Below are positions 34,038 through 42,343 of a DNA stretch of 64,000 nucleotides, one piece after another. This DNA is from Mycobacterium gordonae (GTDB taxonomy: Bacteria > Actinomycetota > Actinomycetes > Mycobacteriales > Mycobacteriaceae). How positions within the stretch are numbered: the stretch's first letter is position 1; every line of letters begins with the position of its first letter. The stretch spans positions 186,001 through 250,000 of the forward strand of contig NZ_CP070973.1 of assembly GCF_017086405.1 (NCBI RefSeq), read 5' to 3'. The notes beneath the pieces are model-generated. The model saw only the letters and a program-made list of their open reading frames with translations. It did no database searches and was not told where the DNA came from. Both the position numbers and the translations under genes were made by a program.

Positions 34038-35528
34038 TCACTCCGGAAGTCGACGATTCGGCTCTGCGTTGACGGCGCTACCCACTCGAACTTCCCCACC
34101 CGCAGCGCAGGGTGAACCCGTCCACCAGGCCAGCGCAGCCCGCCACGCCGCCCCGTCGGCCGACGGGCCGGCCCAGGCCACATACCCGTCGGGACGCACC
34201 AGCAGCGCCGGGCCACTGTCGGCCCGCTGCGCCTGAGCCAGCTCGGTGTCCAGCCGTGCAGCGTCGCGCTCGCGAATCAACAGAAAGCCGGGTGAGCGCT
34301 GAATCTCGCAGACGCCGCTCGCCGTCAGCGGAATCTGCGTCGCACGGGTGCCTACCAGCGGGCTCTGCCCGCGTCTGCGCCGGTAGCGCAATGTGGTTCC
34401 CGCAAAGCTGCCGGCCACCGCGTCACGCACCCGGGGCATCCGAAGCAGCCTGGGCGCCAGAAAGTTTCGCGCCGCACGCGCCGGGCGCGGATGCAGCGTC
34501 ACCCCCCGCGCCAGCAGGCCGGACTGGAACAGCACCCGCTTGGCGATCGGATGGCGCTCGTCATGGTAGGTGTCCAGGACGGCGTCATCGGCGCCGCCCA
34601 GCCCCGCGTCGATCTTCCACGCCAGGTTCACCGCATCCTGAATGCCGGTGTTCATGCCCTGGCCGCCCATCGGCGAGTGCACGTGTGCGGCGTCACCGGC
34701 GAGGAACACCCGGCCGTGCCGGTAGTTCCTGACTTGCCTTTCGTCGCAATGGAACCGCGACTTCCAAGCCACTTCCTGCACCCCGAGGTCGACACCCATC
34801 GCCTGACCGAGGATGCCGACGATTTCGTCGTCGGTCACAGACTCGGTGTCGGGCACCTGATGGTGGCGATCCCACACCATGGCGCGGTACCAGGAATCCC
34901 GGTTGTAGGGGGCCAGGAACGCGAACATGTCTCGCGTGCTGCCCACCTTCAACCCCTCGCGGACCGGCGCCTGTGCGAGCTTGACATCGGCCAGCACGAT
35001 CGACGACAAGATCGTCTTGCCGGGAAAATCGGCACCCACCAACGTGCGAACGGTGCTGTGCGCACCGTCGGCCGCAATCACATACCGTGCGCGCCAACAC
35101 TCGTCGCCGTGGGTGGTCACGCTCACCCCGTCGGCATCCTGATCGAGCCCGGTGACCTCGACACCACGCCGGATCTCGGCGCCCTGCGCGACGGCGTAAC
35201 CACGCAGCGCCGCATCGACTTTGGTCTGCGGGGTGATCATCACGAATTGGTACGGCGAGTCCAGGTGTGTGAGGTCGATGCGCGCGCCGCCGAAGATCGC
35301 GACGCCCGGCGCCCGGTACGCATCGGCGAGCAGCTCGTCGGCCAGGCCGCGCGCGTCGAGAACTTCGAGGGTGCGTGCCATCGTGGCGAACGCCCGGCTG
35401 GCCGGGTTGACAGAGGGCCAGCGCTCCAGCACCGCGACCGATCGTCCGGCCCGGGCCAGGTCGCCCGCGGCGGTCAGTCCGGTCGGTCCGGCGCCGACGA
35501 CGACGACGTCAACATCGTGACTGGTCAT
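34038..35528 (-). CDS. FAD-dependent aromatic hydroxylase-type monooxygenase
   Basis: 496 residues. DVVVVGAGPTGLTAAGDLARAGRSV is the FAD Rossmann motif; ADGAHSTVR is the DG motif; VFLAGDAAHVHSPMGGQGMNTGIQDA is the GD motif. A C-terminal thioredoxin-like region (ALLVRPDGYVAWAG) completes the PheA/TetX/PHBH-like layout. It would hydroxylate a phenolic or polyketide-type compound using NAD(P)H; TetX-like antibiotic modification is a possibility. The ATG at 35528 overlaps the upstream stop as ATGA and has GGAGG about 10 nt upstream. Confidence 0.9.
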   Translation of the reverse strand: MTSHDVDVVVVGAGPTGLTAAGDLARAGRSVAVLERWPSVNPASRAFATMARTLEVLDARGLADELLADAYRAPGVAIFGGARIDLTHLDSPYQFVMITPQTKVDAALRGYAVAQGAEIRRGVEVTGLDQDADGVSVTTHGDECWRARYVIAADGAHSTVRTLVGADFPGKTILSSIVLADVKLAQAPVREGLKVGSTRDMFAFLAPYNRDSWYRAMVWDRHHQVPDTESVTDDEIVGILGQAMGVDLGVQEVAWKSRFHCDERQVRNYRHGRVFLAGDAAHVHSPMGGQGMNTGIQDAVNLAWKIDAGLGGADDAVLDTYHDERHPIAKRVLFQSGLLARGVTLHPRPARAARNFLAPRLLRMPRVRDAVAGSFAGTTLRYRRRRGQSPLVGTRATQIPLTASGVCEIQRSPGFLLIRERDAARLDTELAQAQRADSGPALLVRPDGYVAWAGPSADGAAWRAALAWWTGSPCAAGGEVRVGSAVNAEPNRRLPE

Positions 35529-35926
35529 CGCGCCATCGCCTCCGGGTACCAGCGGCGGATGTCGTCCGGCGTGGACTGGGCGCCCCGGTTGAAGACGAAC
35601 CGGCAGCCGGGTTGGCTGACGTGCGCCGCGTTGACGATCGACTCGAACAGCAGCGTGTTGCTCGCGACCAGCCGAACGCCGGCGCCGATGAGCACCGCGT
35701 CGTAGTGACCGGCTTCCAGCCATTGCCGGGCTTTACTGGCCCCCGCTTCGCCGAAGTCGATCAGGCAGTTGTCGACGCGATAACCGGCCGCACGCAGCGC
35801 TGCGACGTTGTCGTCGTTGGCCGCCCGCAGCCGCTCTTTGGTCAGCCCCTGGAACTGCGCGAAGTCGGGCGAGGAGTAGTCGATCACCTCGGGGTCGAGG
35901 CCGATCTGGATGGCGGTGACGGGCAC
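35525..35926 (-). CDS. Conserved hypothetical protein, Rossmann-like, first gene of operon
   Basis: 133 residues, alternating beta/alpha: VTAIQIGLDPEVIDYSS, RLRAANDDNVAALRAAGYRVDNCLID, GHYDAVLIGAGVRLVASN, ending with RRWYPEAMAR. No catalytic motif is recognised. GTG 35926 is chosen for AGGAGG 8 nt upstream. Its stop overlaps the monooxygenase start by 4 bp. It heads the operon repressed in all likelihood by the divergent TetR protein. Confidence 0.75.
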   Translation of the reverse strand: MPVTAIQIGLDPEVIDYSSPDFAQFQGLTKERLRAANDDNVAALRAAGYRVDNCLIDFGEAGASKARQWLEAGHYDAVLIGAGVRLVASNTLLFESIVNAAHVSQPGCRFVFNRGAQSTPDDIRRWYPEAMAR

Positions 35927-35948
35927 GGCCGTAACCTCCTGTCTTGAG

Positions 35949-35964
35949 TTCAACAACTGTTGAA
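35949..35964. promoter_or_regulatory. TetR operator 1
   Basis: TTCAACAACTGTTGAA, core TCAAC-N4-GTTGA, 23 nt upstream of the start of the operon's first gene. Confidence 0.7.
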
Positions 35965-35993
35965 TCTGAGGCTAGACCCTGCCCTAGATCGTG

Positions 35994-36007
35994 TCAACAG
36001 TCGTTGA
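35994..36007. promoter_or_regulatory. TetR operator 2
   Basis: TCAACAGTCGTTGA, same core TCAAC-N4-GTTGA as operator 1, centred 44 bp away (four helical turns) and 14 nt before the TetR ATG. The pair between divergent genes indicates joint repression of both directions. Confidence 0.7.
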
Positions 36008-36020
36008 ATACACTGCACGC

Positions 36021-36581
36021 ATGGCCCCGAAGGTGCGTGACGGCGAGACCACCCGAGCGACGATCCTGGCGACTGCGCGTTCGCAGTTCGGCGATCACGG
36101 CTTTGAGCGCACGACCATTCGGTCGGTTGCCGCGGCGGCCGGTGTGGACCCGGCGCTGGTCATGCACTACTTCGGCAGCAAGGCAGAACTATTCTCTGCC
36201 GCTTCACGATTCGACATCACCTTCCCTGACCTGTCTGACGTGGCGCCCGACCGCCTGGCCGACGTCCTGATGCCGCTCTTCGTTTCGGTCTGGGGCCCGG
36301 AGGGTGCCCTGCTGCCGCTGCTACGCGCGGCGGCCACCAACAAGGCAGCAGCCGCGGCCATGCTGGAAGTGTTTGTCGACCGTGTCGCCCCAGCCCTGGC
36401 CACCGCCGTCCCGGACCGCGCCGCTGAACGCGCCGCGCTGGTGGGCTCCCAGATTCTGGGCCTTGCGACGGCGCGCTACATCCTATGCATCCCGGCGGTG
36501 GCTGACATGGACGATGCGCAACTCGTCGAATGGCTGCGGCCGGTGCTCGCGCACTACCTCACCGGGTCTGCGCCGGCCTGA
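36021..36581 (+). CDS. TetR-family regulator, divergent from the monooxygenase operon
   Basis: 186 residues. HTH: TTRATILATARSQFGDHGFERT and TIRSVAAAAGVDPALVMHYF, then FGSKAELFSAA; C-terminal domain of the TetR_C type (LVEWLRPVLAHYL). Start ATG 36021; a GTG at 35991 would put coding sequence inside operator 2. The two operators in the 94-nt divergent gap show that it controls the neighbouring monooxygenase operon and itself. Tail-to-tail overlap of 23 bp with the flavin monooxygenase gene. Confidence 0.9.
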   Translation: MAPKVRDGETTRATILATARSQFGDHGFERTTIRSVAAAAGVDPALVMHYFGSKAELFSAASRFDITFPDLSDVAPDRLADVLMPLFVSVWGPEGALLPLLRAAATNKAAAAAMLEVFVDRVAPALATAVPDRAAERAALVGSQILGLATARYILCIPAVADMDDAQLVEWLRPVLAHYLTGSAPA

Positions 36582-38028
36582 TATCGAAGTGCGCCGTTTC
36601 CGGCGCGTCCAGCATGGACGTCAGGGTCGCGCGGTCCCACGGCCACAGGTCGATCGTGTTGCTGTCGGTGCGGTACCAGGAGTTACAGCCGGTGTTCCAG
36701 ACGGTCGGCGTCATGGCCTCTGCCACGGCGGCATTGAACTCGTCGGTGGCTTCCTCGGTCACCTCGACCGATGACGCGGCGCCGTCCCGCAGCATCTGCA
36801 GGAACCGTGCGATGTAGTGAGCAGTCTGCTCAGCCGAGTACTGCAGCGAGATGGATCCGGTCGGGGAGTTGGGACCCAGCACGGTGAACAGGTTGGGAAA
36901 CCCCGGAATTGCGGTCATTCGATAGGCGCGCGGCCCGCCGGCCCAGGCCTTGTCGATGGTGAGGCCGTCGCGTCCGGTGATCTCCATGGGCCGCATGTAG
37001 TTGTGCGCCTGGAATCCGGTGGCCAGCACGATGACATCGGCGTGGCGGTGCCGGCCGTCCGCGGTTCGAATCCCGGTCGGAGTGACTTCGGTGATCCGGT
37101 CGGTCACCAGCTCCGCGTTACCGGATTGGATTGCGCGGTAGTAGTTTCCGGAGACCACCTGCCGCTTGCACAGCGGCTGGTAGTCGGGGGTCAGCTTCTG
37201 CCGCAGCGCCTCGTCGCGCACCTGCAGCCGAAGGCACAGCCGGGCATAGTTCTGCACCATGCGGCGCCGCCACGACGGGCGAGTGGTGACGTCGGCAAGA
37301 ATCCCCGATACCCAAAGCAATGCCTGATACAACCGATCATGGCCCGCCGGAAACCGTTTGAGCGCCGTGCTGAGAAACGCACTCTGGCGCAACGACATCG
37401 GCGCCCACAGAATCCACTGCGGCGACCGTACGTAATGGGCGATCGAGGTGGCTTCGGGTTGCAGCGCCGAGATGACCTGCACGCCGGTCGAACCCGTCCC
37501 GATCACCGCGACGTGCTTGCCGCGCGTGTCGGCGCTGTCGTCCCAACGCGCGGTGTGCACCACCGGGCCGGGAAATTCGTCGAGGCCGGCGATGTCGGGC
37601 ACCGCAGGATGGTGCAGCACCCCGGTCGCGCAAACAACCACGTCCGCCTCGATCCGCTCGCCGGTCGCTGTGGTCAGCGCCCAGCTGGAGGCATCTTCGT
37701 TCCATTGCGCGGCAACGACTTCGGTGTTCAGACGGATCCGGTCGCCGAGTCCCAATGAGTCGACCACGCCACGGTGGTAGCGCTGGATGTCGCTTCCCTC
37801 CGCCCAGATATGGGACCAGTCGGGTTTCGGCGCCCAGCCGAACTGGTAGAGCTGCGAAGGGACGTCGCAGCGAAGACCCGGATAGCGGTTCCAGTGCCAA
37901 ACCCCGCCGACGTCGGATGCCTTCTCGAGCACAGTGACATCTGTAAAACCGCGCTGGGTGAATACGTGCAGTGCGGTGATGCCGGCAAGTCCCGCGCCGA
38001 TGATCACGACGCACGGTTCCCGGCTCAT
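36559..38028 (-). CDS. Flavin-containing / Baeyer-Villiger-type monooxygenase
   Basis: 489 residues. FAD motif GAGLAG (11-16), VGGVWHWNRYPGLRCDVPS, the Baeyer-Villiger fingerprint F-x-G-x3-H-x3-W as FPGPVVHTARW, then NADP motif GTGSTG near residue 180 and VIVLATGFQAHNY. It ends with SWYRTDSNTIDLWPW, as in mycobacterial MymA/EtaA-like enzymes. Likely oxidises ketones or sulfur/nitrogen groups; members activate ethionamide. ATG start overlaps the patatin stop (ATGA), forming an operon with PadR and patatin. Confidence 0.9.
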   Translation of the reverse strand: MSREPCVVIIGAGLAGITALHVFTQRGFTDVTVLEKASDVGGVWHWNRYPGLRCDVPSQLYQFGWAPKPDWSHIWAEGSDIQRYHRGVVDSLGLGDRIRLNTEVVAAQWNEDASSWALTTATGERIEADVVVCATGVLHHPAVPDIAGLDEFPGPVVHTARWDDSADTRGKHVAVIGTGSTGVQVISALQPEATSIAHYVRSPQWILWAPMSLRQSAFLSTALKRFPAGHDRLYQALLWVSGILADVTTRPSWRRRMVQNYARLCLRLQVRDEALRQKLTPDYQPLCKRQVVSGNYYRAIQSGNAELVTDRITEVTPTGIRTADGRHRHADVIVLATGFQAHNYMRPMEITGRDGLTIDKAWAGGPRAYRMTAIPGFPNLFTVLGPNSPTGSISLQYSAEQTAHYIARFLQMLRDGAASSVEVTEEATDEFNAAVAEAMTPTVWNTGCNSWYRTDSNTIDLWPWDRATLTSMLDAPETAHFDIRPAQTR

Positions 38029-38969
38029 GCGTCGATCTCGCTGTGCGCCAGTGCTTCACGCACGGTGGCGGGTACCGTGGTCATGGCCGCCTCGAATGCG
38101 GCCCGGCGGCGGGCGCGGTTCATGAAGTTGGCACCGAGGCCGGCAAGGTCGGCGACCGTCGGCACGATCGGGACCACGCGCTGACCTCGCCCCCGCGCGG
38201 TGGCGATCTCGGACCACAGGCCGGACGACATCGGGCGCCGCAACAGCCGGTCCTCGAGTACGCCGCCAATTCCCGGGACGCGCACGCCGGGTGACGAGGC
38301 CATCGGCGCGATCACGTAGATGACGTCGGCGTCCGCGGGTCCGATGAGGTCCACCGAGGCCGTCGAGGCCGCCCCGCCGTCGACGTAGGTGCGTCCGCCG
38401 ATGGTCACCGGCGGCATCCAGCCGGGAATAGCCCAGGATGCTCGAAGTGCCTCGCCAACTGTCACTTCCGGTGATTCATGTCCGCCGAACACGACCCGCC
38501 GGCCGGCCTGGACGTCGTAGGCCACCATCCGTGCGCCGGGATGGGCCAGCCATCGGTCGGACGACGCAAATCCGTCGGCCAACCGCTGCAGCCAGTCGGC
38601 GTCGCCGCGGCCGGTTGGCGCGATCCCGGTCAGCGCGGCTAGGCCGGACTGCGACCGCAGCAACGCCGGATTGAGCAACCGTGGCCGCGGAAGCGGGGGC
38701 AGGCCGGGCGGGGTGTCACCCATGTGCCGGCACAGCCTTTCGTCGGACGCCTGCCCGCGATGCATAGCGACCAGGTCGGCGACCGTGGCGCCGCCGCCGA
38801 GCATGGTGACGATCTCGGCGCCGGCCGACGTTCCCTGCAGGATGTCGGCCTTCGTGGGTTCGGTTCCGGTCTGGTCGGCCAGTGCATGCAGAGCGGCGAC
38901 GATCCACGCGCCGCCGATCGTGCCGCCGCAACCGATGACCAAAGCCGTCTTAGAGGCTCTCGTTGTCAC
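38025..38969 (-). CDS. Patatin-like phospholipase
   Basis: 314 residues. Oxyanion loop GCGGTIGGAW (13-22), nucleophile GTSAG (Ser48), and the dyad Asp in YVDGGAAS near residue 217. These are the three patatin elements, in order. It would hydrolyse acyl esters of lipids. Ends in an ATGA overlap with the flavin monooxygenase gene and starts 24 nt after the PadR gene, suggesting lipid release followed by oxidation. Confidence 0.9.
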   Translation of the reverse strand: MTTRASKTALVIGCGGTIGGAWIVAALHALADQTGTEPTKADILQGTSAGAEIVTMLGGGATVADLVAMHRGQASDERLCRHMGDTPPGLPPLPRPRLLNPALLRSQSGLAALTGIAPTGRGDADWLQRLADGFASSDRWLAHPGARMVAYDVQAGRRVVFGGHESPEVTVGEALRASWAIPGWMPPVTIGGRTYVDGGAASTASVDLIGPADADVIYVIAPMASSPGVRVPGIGGVLEDRLLRRPMSSGLWSEIATARGRGQRVVPIVPTVADLAGLGANFMNRARRRAAFEAAMTTVPATVREALAHSEIDA

Positions 38970-38993
38970 GGGTCTCCTTGTGTGCCGGGCTAA

Positions 38994-39557
38994 CTACGCC
39001 CGTGCCGGCAACCTGCGTTCGATGATCTTCAGCGCGTGCTCGGCCCAGCGGATGTTTTCCTGCTCGAAAGATATGCCACGCAGCAAGGTCAGGTAAGGGC
39101 CGACCCGTTCGGCGTCGGTCACGAACTCCTCCTCGCTGCGGCCGGCGAGCAGGCGGGCCCGCAGCCGTTCATAGCGTTCGAGCTTTGCCTGGGCCCACTG
39201 CAGACGTTCTGCGATCGAGTCGCGAACGGCTGGGGTGTCGCCGGCATCGGCCGCGGCAACCTTGATCATCAGGTCGTCGCGCATCATCGACGGCTTGGGT
39301 GCCCTGGCGGTGAGCTGCTGAATCGCCTCGCGTCCCGCGTCGGTCAGCGAGAACATGCGCTTATTGGGGCGCCGTTCCTGGTGCACGACCCGCGCCCGAA
39401 TCAGGCCCTGCTCGGACAGCCGGTCGAGCTCGCGGTAGAGCTGCTGCGGCGTGGCCATCCAGAAGTTGGCGACCGAGGCGTCGAATTCCTTGGCCAGGTC
39501 GTACCCCGAGTACTCACGTTCGAGGAGCGCGGTCAGCACGGCATCACGCAGCGACAT
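38994..39557 (-). CDS. PadR-family transcriptional regulator
   Basis: 187 residues. N-terminal winged helix MSLRDAVLTALLEREYSGYD, LAKEFDASVANFWMATPQQL, YRELDRLSEQGLIRARVV, followed by the PadR C-terminal helical domain (VRDSIAERLQWAQAKLERYERLRARL). PadR proteins repress detoxification genes in response to phenolic or drug ligands. It heads the PadR-patatin-monooxygenase unit and is divergent from the SnoaL-like gene. ATG 39557 begins the HTH; the longer frame to 39944 is antisense to the neighbour. Confidence 0.9.
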   Translation of the reverse strand: MSLRDAVLTALLEREYSGYDLAKEFDASVANFWMATPQQLYRELDRLSEQGLIRARVVHQERRPNKRMFSLTDAGREAIQQLTARAPKPSMMRDDLMIKVAAADAGDTPAVRDSIAERLQWAQAKLERYERLRARLLAGRSEEEFVTDAERVGPYLTLLRGISFEQENIRWAEHALKIIERRLPARA

Positions 39558-39583
39558 CCGCTGATAATACACGATGCACCTAT

Positions 39584-39660
39584 TCAACAAAGTGATTATT
39601 TGCCTATGGACATAAGCGCGGCCAGGATCTAGCGTCGAGCTCATCCACTCAACGAATTGA
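39584..39660. promoter_or_regulatory. Two TCAAC-type elements in the PadR/SnoaL divergent promoter
   Basis: TCAACAAAGTGA (39584-39595) and TCAACGAATTGA (39649-39660); the second is a TCAA-N4-TTGA palindrome and the first an imperfect copy. They flank an AT-rich promoter-like stretch. Either PadR or another regulator may bind. Weak evidence. Confidence 0.3.
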
Positions 39661-39677
39661 CTATGGCGAGGTTTCTC

Positions 39678-40094
39678 ATGCACCCCTTCCGGAAGGCCGT
39701 CGAGGCGCACGACGTGGAAGCCGTCGAGGCAATGCTGGCCGACGACGTGGTGTTCACGAGCCCGATCGTGTTCAAACCGTACGTCGGCAAGCCGATGACC
39801 AGTGCGCTGCTGCGCGGGGTGTTGCGGGTGTTCGAGGACTTCCGTTACGTCCGGGAGATTCATGACGATAACGGCCGCGACCACGCGTTCGTGTTCGAGG
39901 CGCTGGCGGCCGGCAAGCAAGTCACCGGCTGCGACTTCCTGCACTTCAACGAGGACGGCCTGATCGACGACTTCATGGTGATGGTGCGGCCGTTGTCCGG
40001 CGCCAAAGCCTTGCAGGAGGCGATGGGCGTGCAGTTCGACCGGATCACCGAAGAGGCGCTGGACTTCGCCTCCCGACTGGGTCAGGGCAGCTGA
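39678..40094 (+). CDS. SnoaL/NTF2-like protein
   Basis: 138 residues with the cone-shaped NTF2 pattern: MHPFRKAVEAHDVEAVEAML, ADDVVFTSPIVFKPYVGKPM, strands DHAFVFEALAAGKQVTGCDF and a GLIDDFMVMVRP strand. Such proteins bind or isomerise hydrophobic compounds. It is followed 2 nt later by the F420-dependent oxidoreductase gene, so the two probably act in one pathway. ATG 39678 has GAGG 6-7 nt upstream; ATG 39663 is an alternative. Confidence 0.8.
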   Translation: MHPFRKAVEAHDVEAVEAMLADDVVFTSPIVFKPYVGKPMTSALLRGVLRVFEDFRYVREIHDDNGRDHAFVFEALAAGKQVTGCDFLHFNEDGLIDDFMVMVRPLSGAKALQEAMGVQFDRITEEALDFASRLGQGS

Positions 40095-40096
40095 CC

Positions 40097-41137
40097 ATGC
40101 GGATCGGATTGGCGATCAACTACGCCGGTGGCTTCAAGGAAGTGGCCGCCGAAGTGGCCGACCTGGAACGCGCCGGGTTGGACATTGCGTTTGTGCCCGA
40201 GGCATATTCGTTCGACGCGGTGAGCACGCTGGGGTATCTGGCCGCCAGCACCGATCGCGTCGAGTTGGCCTCGGGCATTCTGCAGCTCTACACCCGGACC
40301 CCCACGCTCACTGCGATGACCGCCGCCGGCCTCGACTACGTCTCCGACGGCCGATTCACCCTCGGGCTGGGCGCCTCCGGACCACAGGTGATCGAGGGTT
40401 TCCACGGGGTTCCTTACGACGCGCCGATCGGACGCACCCGCGAAGTCATTGAGATCTGCCGGCAGGTGTGGCGCCGCGAGACGCTGAAATATCAGGGTAA
40501 GTACTACACGGTGCCGCTGCCGCCCGAGCAGGGCACCGGCCTGGGGAAGTCGCTCAAGCTGATCAATCACCCTGTGCGGGAACGGATCCCGATCCTCATC
40601 GCCGCGTTGGGGCCCAAGAACGTCGAGTTGGCCGCCGAACTGGCCGAAGGCTGGCAGCCGATCTTCTTTCTGCCGGAGAAGGCGCAGGACGTGTGGGGCG
40701 ACGCCCTGGCGGCAGGCAAGTCCAAGCGCGATCCTGCCCTGGGCGACCTCGAAGTGTATGCCGGACCCACCTTGGCGATCGGCGAAAACGTCGAGCCGCT
40801 AAGGGAATTCGTCAAGCCGCACCTGGCGCTCTACATCGGCGGCATGGGCGCCAAGGGAAAGAATTTCTATCACACCCTGGCCACCAAGTACGGCTACGGC
40901 CCACAGGCCGACCGCATCCAGGAGCTGTACCTGTCCGGCGACAAGGAAGGCGCCGCCAAGGTTGTTCCCGACGACCTGGTGCGCGATCTCAACCTGATCG
41001 GCACCAGAGAGTTCGTCAACGAACGTGTGGCCGCGTTCCGGGAAGCAGGGGTGACGACGCTCAACGTGGTACCCATCGCGGGGACGGCAGCGGAGCGGGT
41101 CAAGCTCGTCGAGGAGCTGCGCGGGCTGGTCGACTGA
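40097..41137 (+). CDS. LLM-class F420-dependent oxidoreductase
   Basis: 346 residues, TIM-barrel luciferase-like. MRIGLAINYAGGFKEVAAEV, VDLERAGLDIAFVPEAYSFD (as ADLERAGLD...), STDRVELASGILQLYTRTPT, GLDYVSDGRFTLGLGASGPQV, EGFHGVPYDAPIGRTREVIEIC are typical mycobacterial F420 enzymes. It would use F420 to reduce or oxidise a lipid or xenobiotic. Follows the SnoaL-like gene by 2 nt. Convergent with a TetR gene, with a small hairpin between. Confidence 0.9.
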   Translation: MRIGLAINYAGGFKEVAAEVADLERAGLDIAFVPEAYSFDAVSTLGYLAASTDRVELASGILQLYTRTPTLTAMTAAGLDYVSDGRFTLGLGASGPQVIEGFHGVPYDAPIGRTREVIEICRQVWRRETLKYQGKYYTVPLPPEQGTGLGKSLKLINHPVRERIPILIAALGPKNVELAAELAEGWQPIFFLPEKAQDVWGDALAAGKSKRDPALGDLEVYAGPTLAIGENVEPLREFVKPHLALYIGGMGAKGKNFYHTLATKYGYGPQADRIQELYLSGDKEGAAKVVPDDLVRDLNLIGTREFVNERVAAFREAGVTTLNVVPIAGTAAERVKLVEELRGLVD

Positions 41138-41151
41138 GCCTGCGAGCTCAG
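41134..41151. terminator. Hairpin between F420 oxidoreductase and convergent TetR gene
   Basis: 6-bp perfect stem CTGAGC / GCTCAG with a 6-nt loop, covering the stop of the oxidoreductase gene and reaching the end of the convergent TetR gene. No T tract. Confidence 0.35.
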
Positions 41152-41822
41152 GACGCGGGACGGCGGCGGGAGGAACCCGGAGGGACTGCAACACCGGTCA
41201 TCGAATTCATCGCTTCAGCGAAACGCGGATAGATGATCGCGGGTCCGATCCATCGCGCCAGGTAGCGACGCAGGTCGGCGCCGCGGCGCGGCGGATGCCC
41301 GCGGTCGACGAGAAACGAGTGCAATATCCGCAGGCAGAATTCGGAGAGCTCGTCCAACGCGGCGTCGTCGAAACCATTCGCGTCCCAGTCGACGTCGTAG
41401 CGGTGCAGCATCGCTCGGCTGAACGTCACCGCCGTTTCAGACGTTATCGACGGAACCGCGCCACCCTGGTGCCGCTCGGTGAGGATGAGCCGGATGCGAT
41501 CGTCAGCGGCCAGGTTCTCTATCGCGAACGCCAGGCCCGCCACCATTGCCCCGACCGGATCAGCCTGACCTCTGACGTGTTCGGCCAGCTGCTCGAGAAA
41601 CCCGTCGCCGGATCGCATGGCGGTGGCCACCAACAGCGCCTCGGTGCCCGGGAAATAGCGGTAGACGGTCTGGCGCGTCACACCCAGATCCCGCGCGACG
41701 TCGGCAATGCGCATCGCGGACCCCCGGTCGGCGACGATCGCGTCAGCCGCGTCCAGGATGCGGGCGATCGCGTCCTCGTCGGAGGCGGGCGGATTGCCCG
41801 CCCAACCGTGACTACGTGCCAC
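41148..41822 (-). CDS. TetR-family regulator
   Basis: 224 residues. HTH: AIARILDAADAIVADRGSAM, RIADVARDLGVTRQTVYRYFPGTEALL. The C-terminal domain is helical with LTERHQGGAVPSITSETAV and ends in a basic tail. No divergent gene lies within 500 nt upstream, so the target may be the convergent SnoaL/F420 pair or elsewhere. Confidence 0.88.
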   Translation of the reverse strand: MARSHGWAGNPPASDEDAIARILDAADAIVADRGSAMRIADVARDLGVTRQTVYRYFPGTEALLVATAMRSGDGFLEQLAEHVRGQADPVGAMVAGLAFAIENLAADDRIRLILTERHQGGAVPSITSETAVTFSRAMLHRYDVDWDANGFDDAALDELSEFCLRILHSFLVDRGHPPRRGADLRRYLARWIGPAIIYPRFAEAMNSMTGVAVPPGSSRRRPAS

Positions 41823-42343
41823 TACCGGCTCGTCCGTGCCGCTGACATGCGGCGATCATAACGGGGGCCGGGCACCCCAGCCCGGGTTGGCTCTCAGACA
41901 TGCGTGCGTCTCGGGCCGGCGCCGGCCGGGAATAGCTAAGAGGGGCCTACATGACCCAGAGTTCGTGCGCCCTCACCGCTATCCATTGGCGGAATAACAC
42001 GGAGGAACACCACCGCTAGTGATATGAATTCATCTTCGCGTAACTGTCGACGAACAAATTCGCACCGGGAATGTCCCGACGCAGTGCTGACCGTGGCTGT
42101 CACCAGTTAGCCAGTCTTCCAGGTCGATTCGACGAAGTTCTAGCCTGCGCGTGCGGCGGCGAGCCGGCAAGATCGTTAGCTCGTGTCGGCAAGCGCGGTC
42201 ATTGGCTCATCGAGCGGTCGGGCTCACCATGGCTATCGCAAGAGTTCTGGTGGAATTGCAGCGAATTAAGCTTAGGGGCCCTAATATCTACCTTCACTCT
42301 CAGCTCACTACGCCATTCAGATAAGCCAGTCGGGAGCGCCGCG
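41823..42343. other. Long intergenic region upstream of PE_PGRS
   Basis: 521 bases between divergent TetR and PE_PGRS genes. It has lower GC from about 41990 to 42330, a 13-bp palindrome TTAGGGGCCCTAA at 42272-42284, and a GGGAG ribosome site before ATG 42344. Likely a long promoter/leader for the PE_PGRS gene. A 22-codon frame at 41951 has no support. Confidence 0.5.

Noticed and set aside
41951..42019. 22-codon open frame upstream of the large PE_PGRS
   Set aside because: No ribosome site, no distinctive composition, and it lies in a likely leader region.
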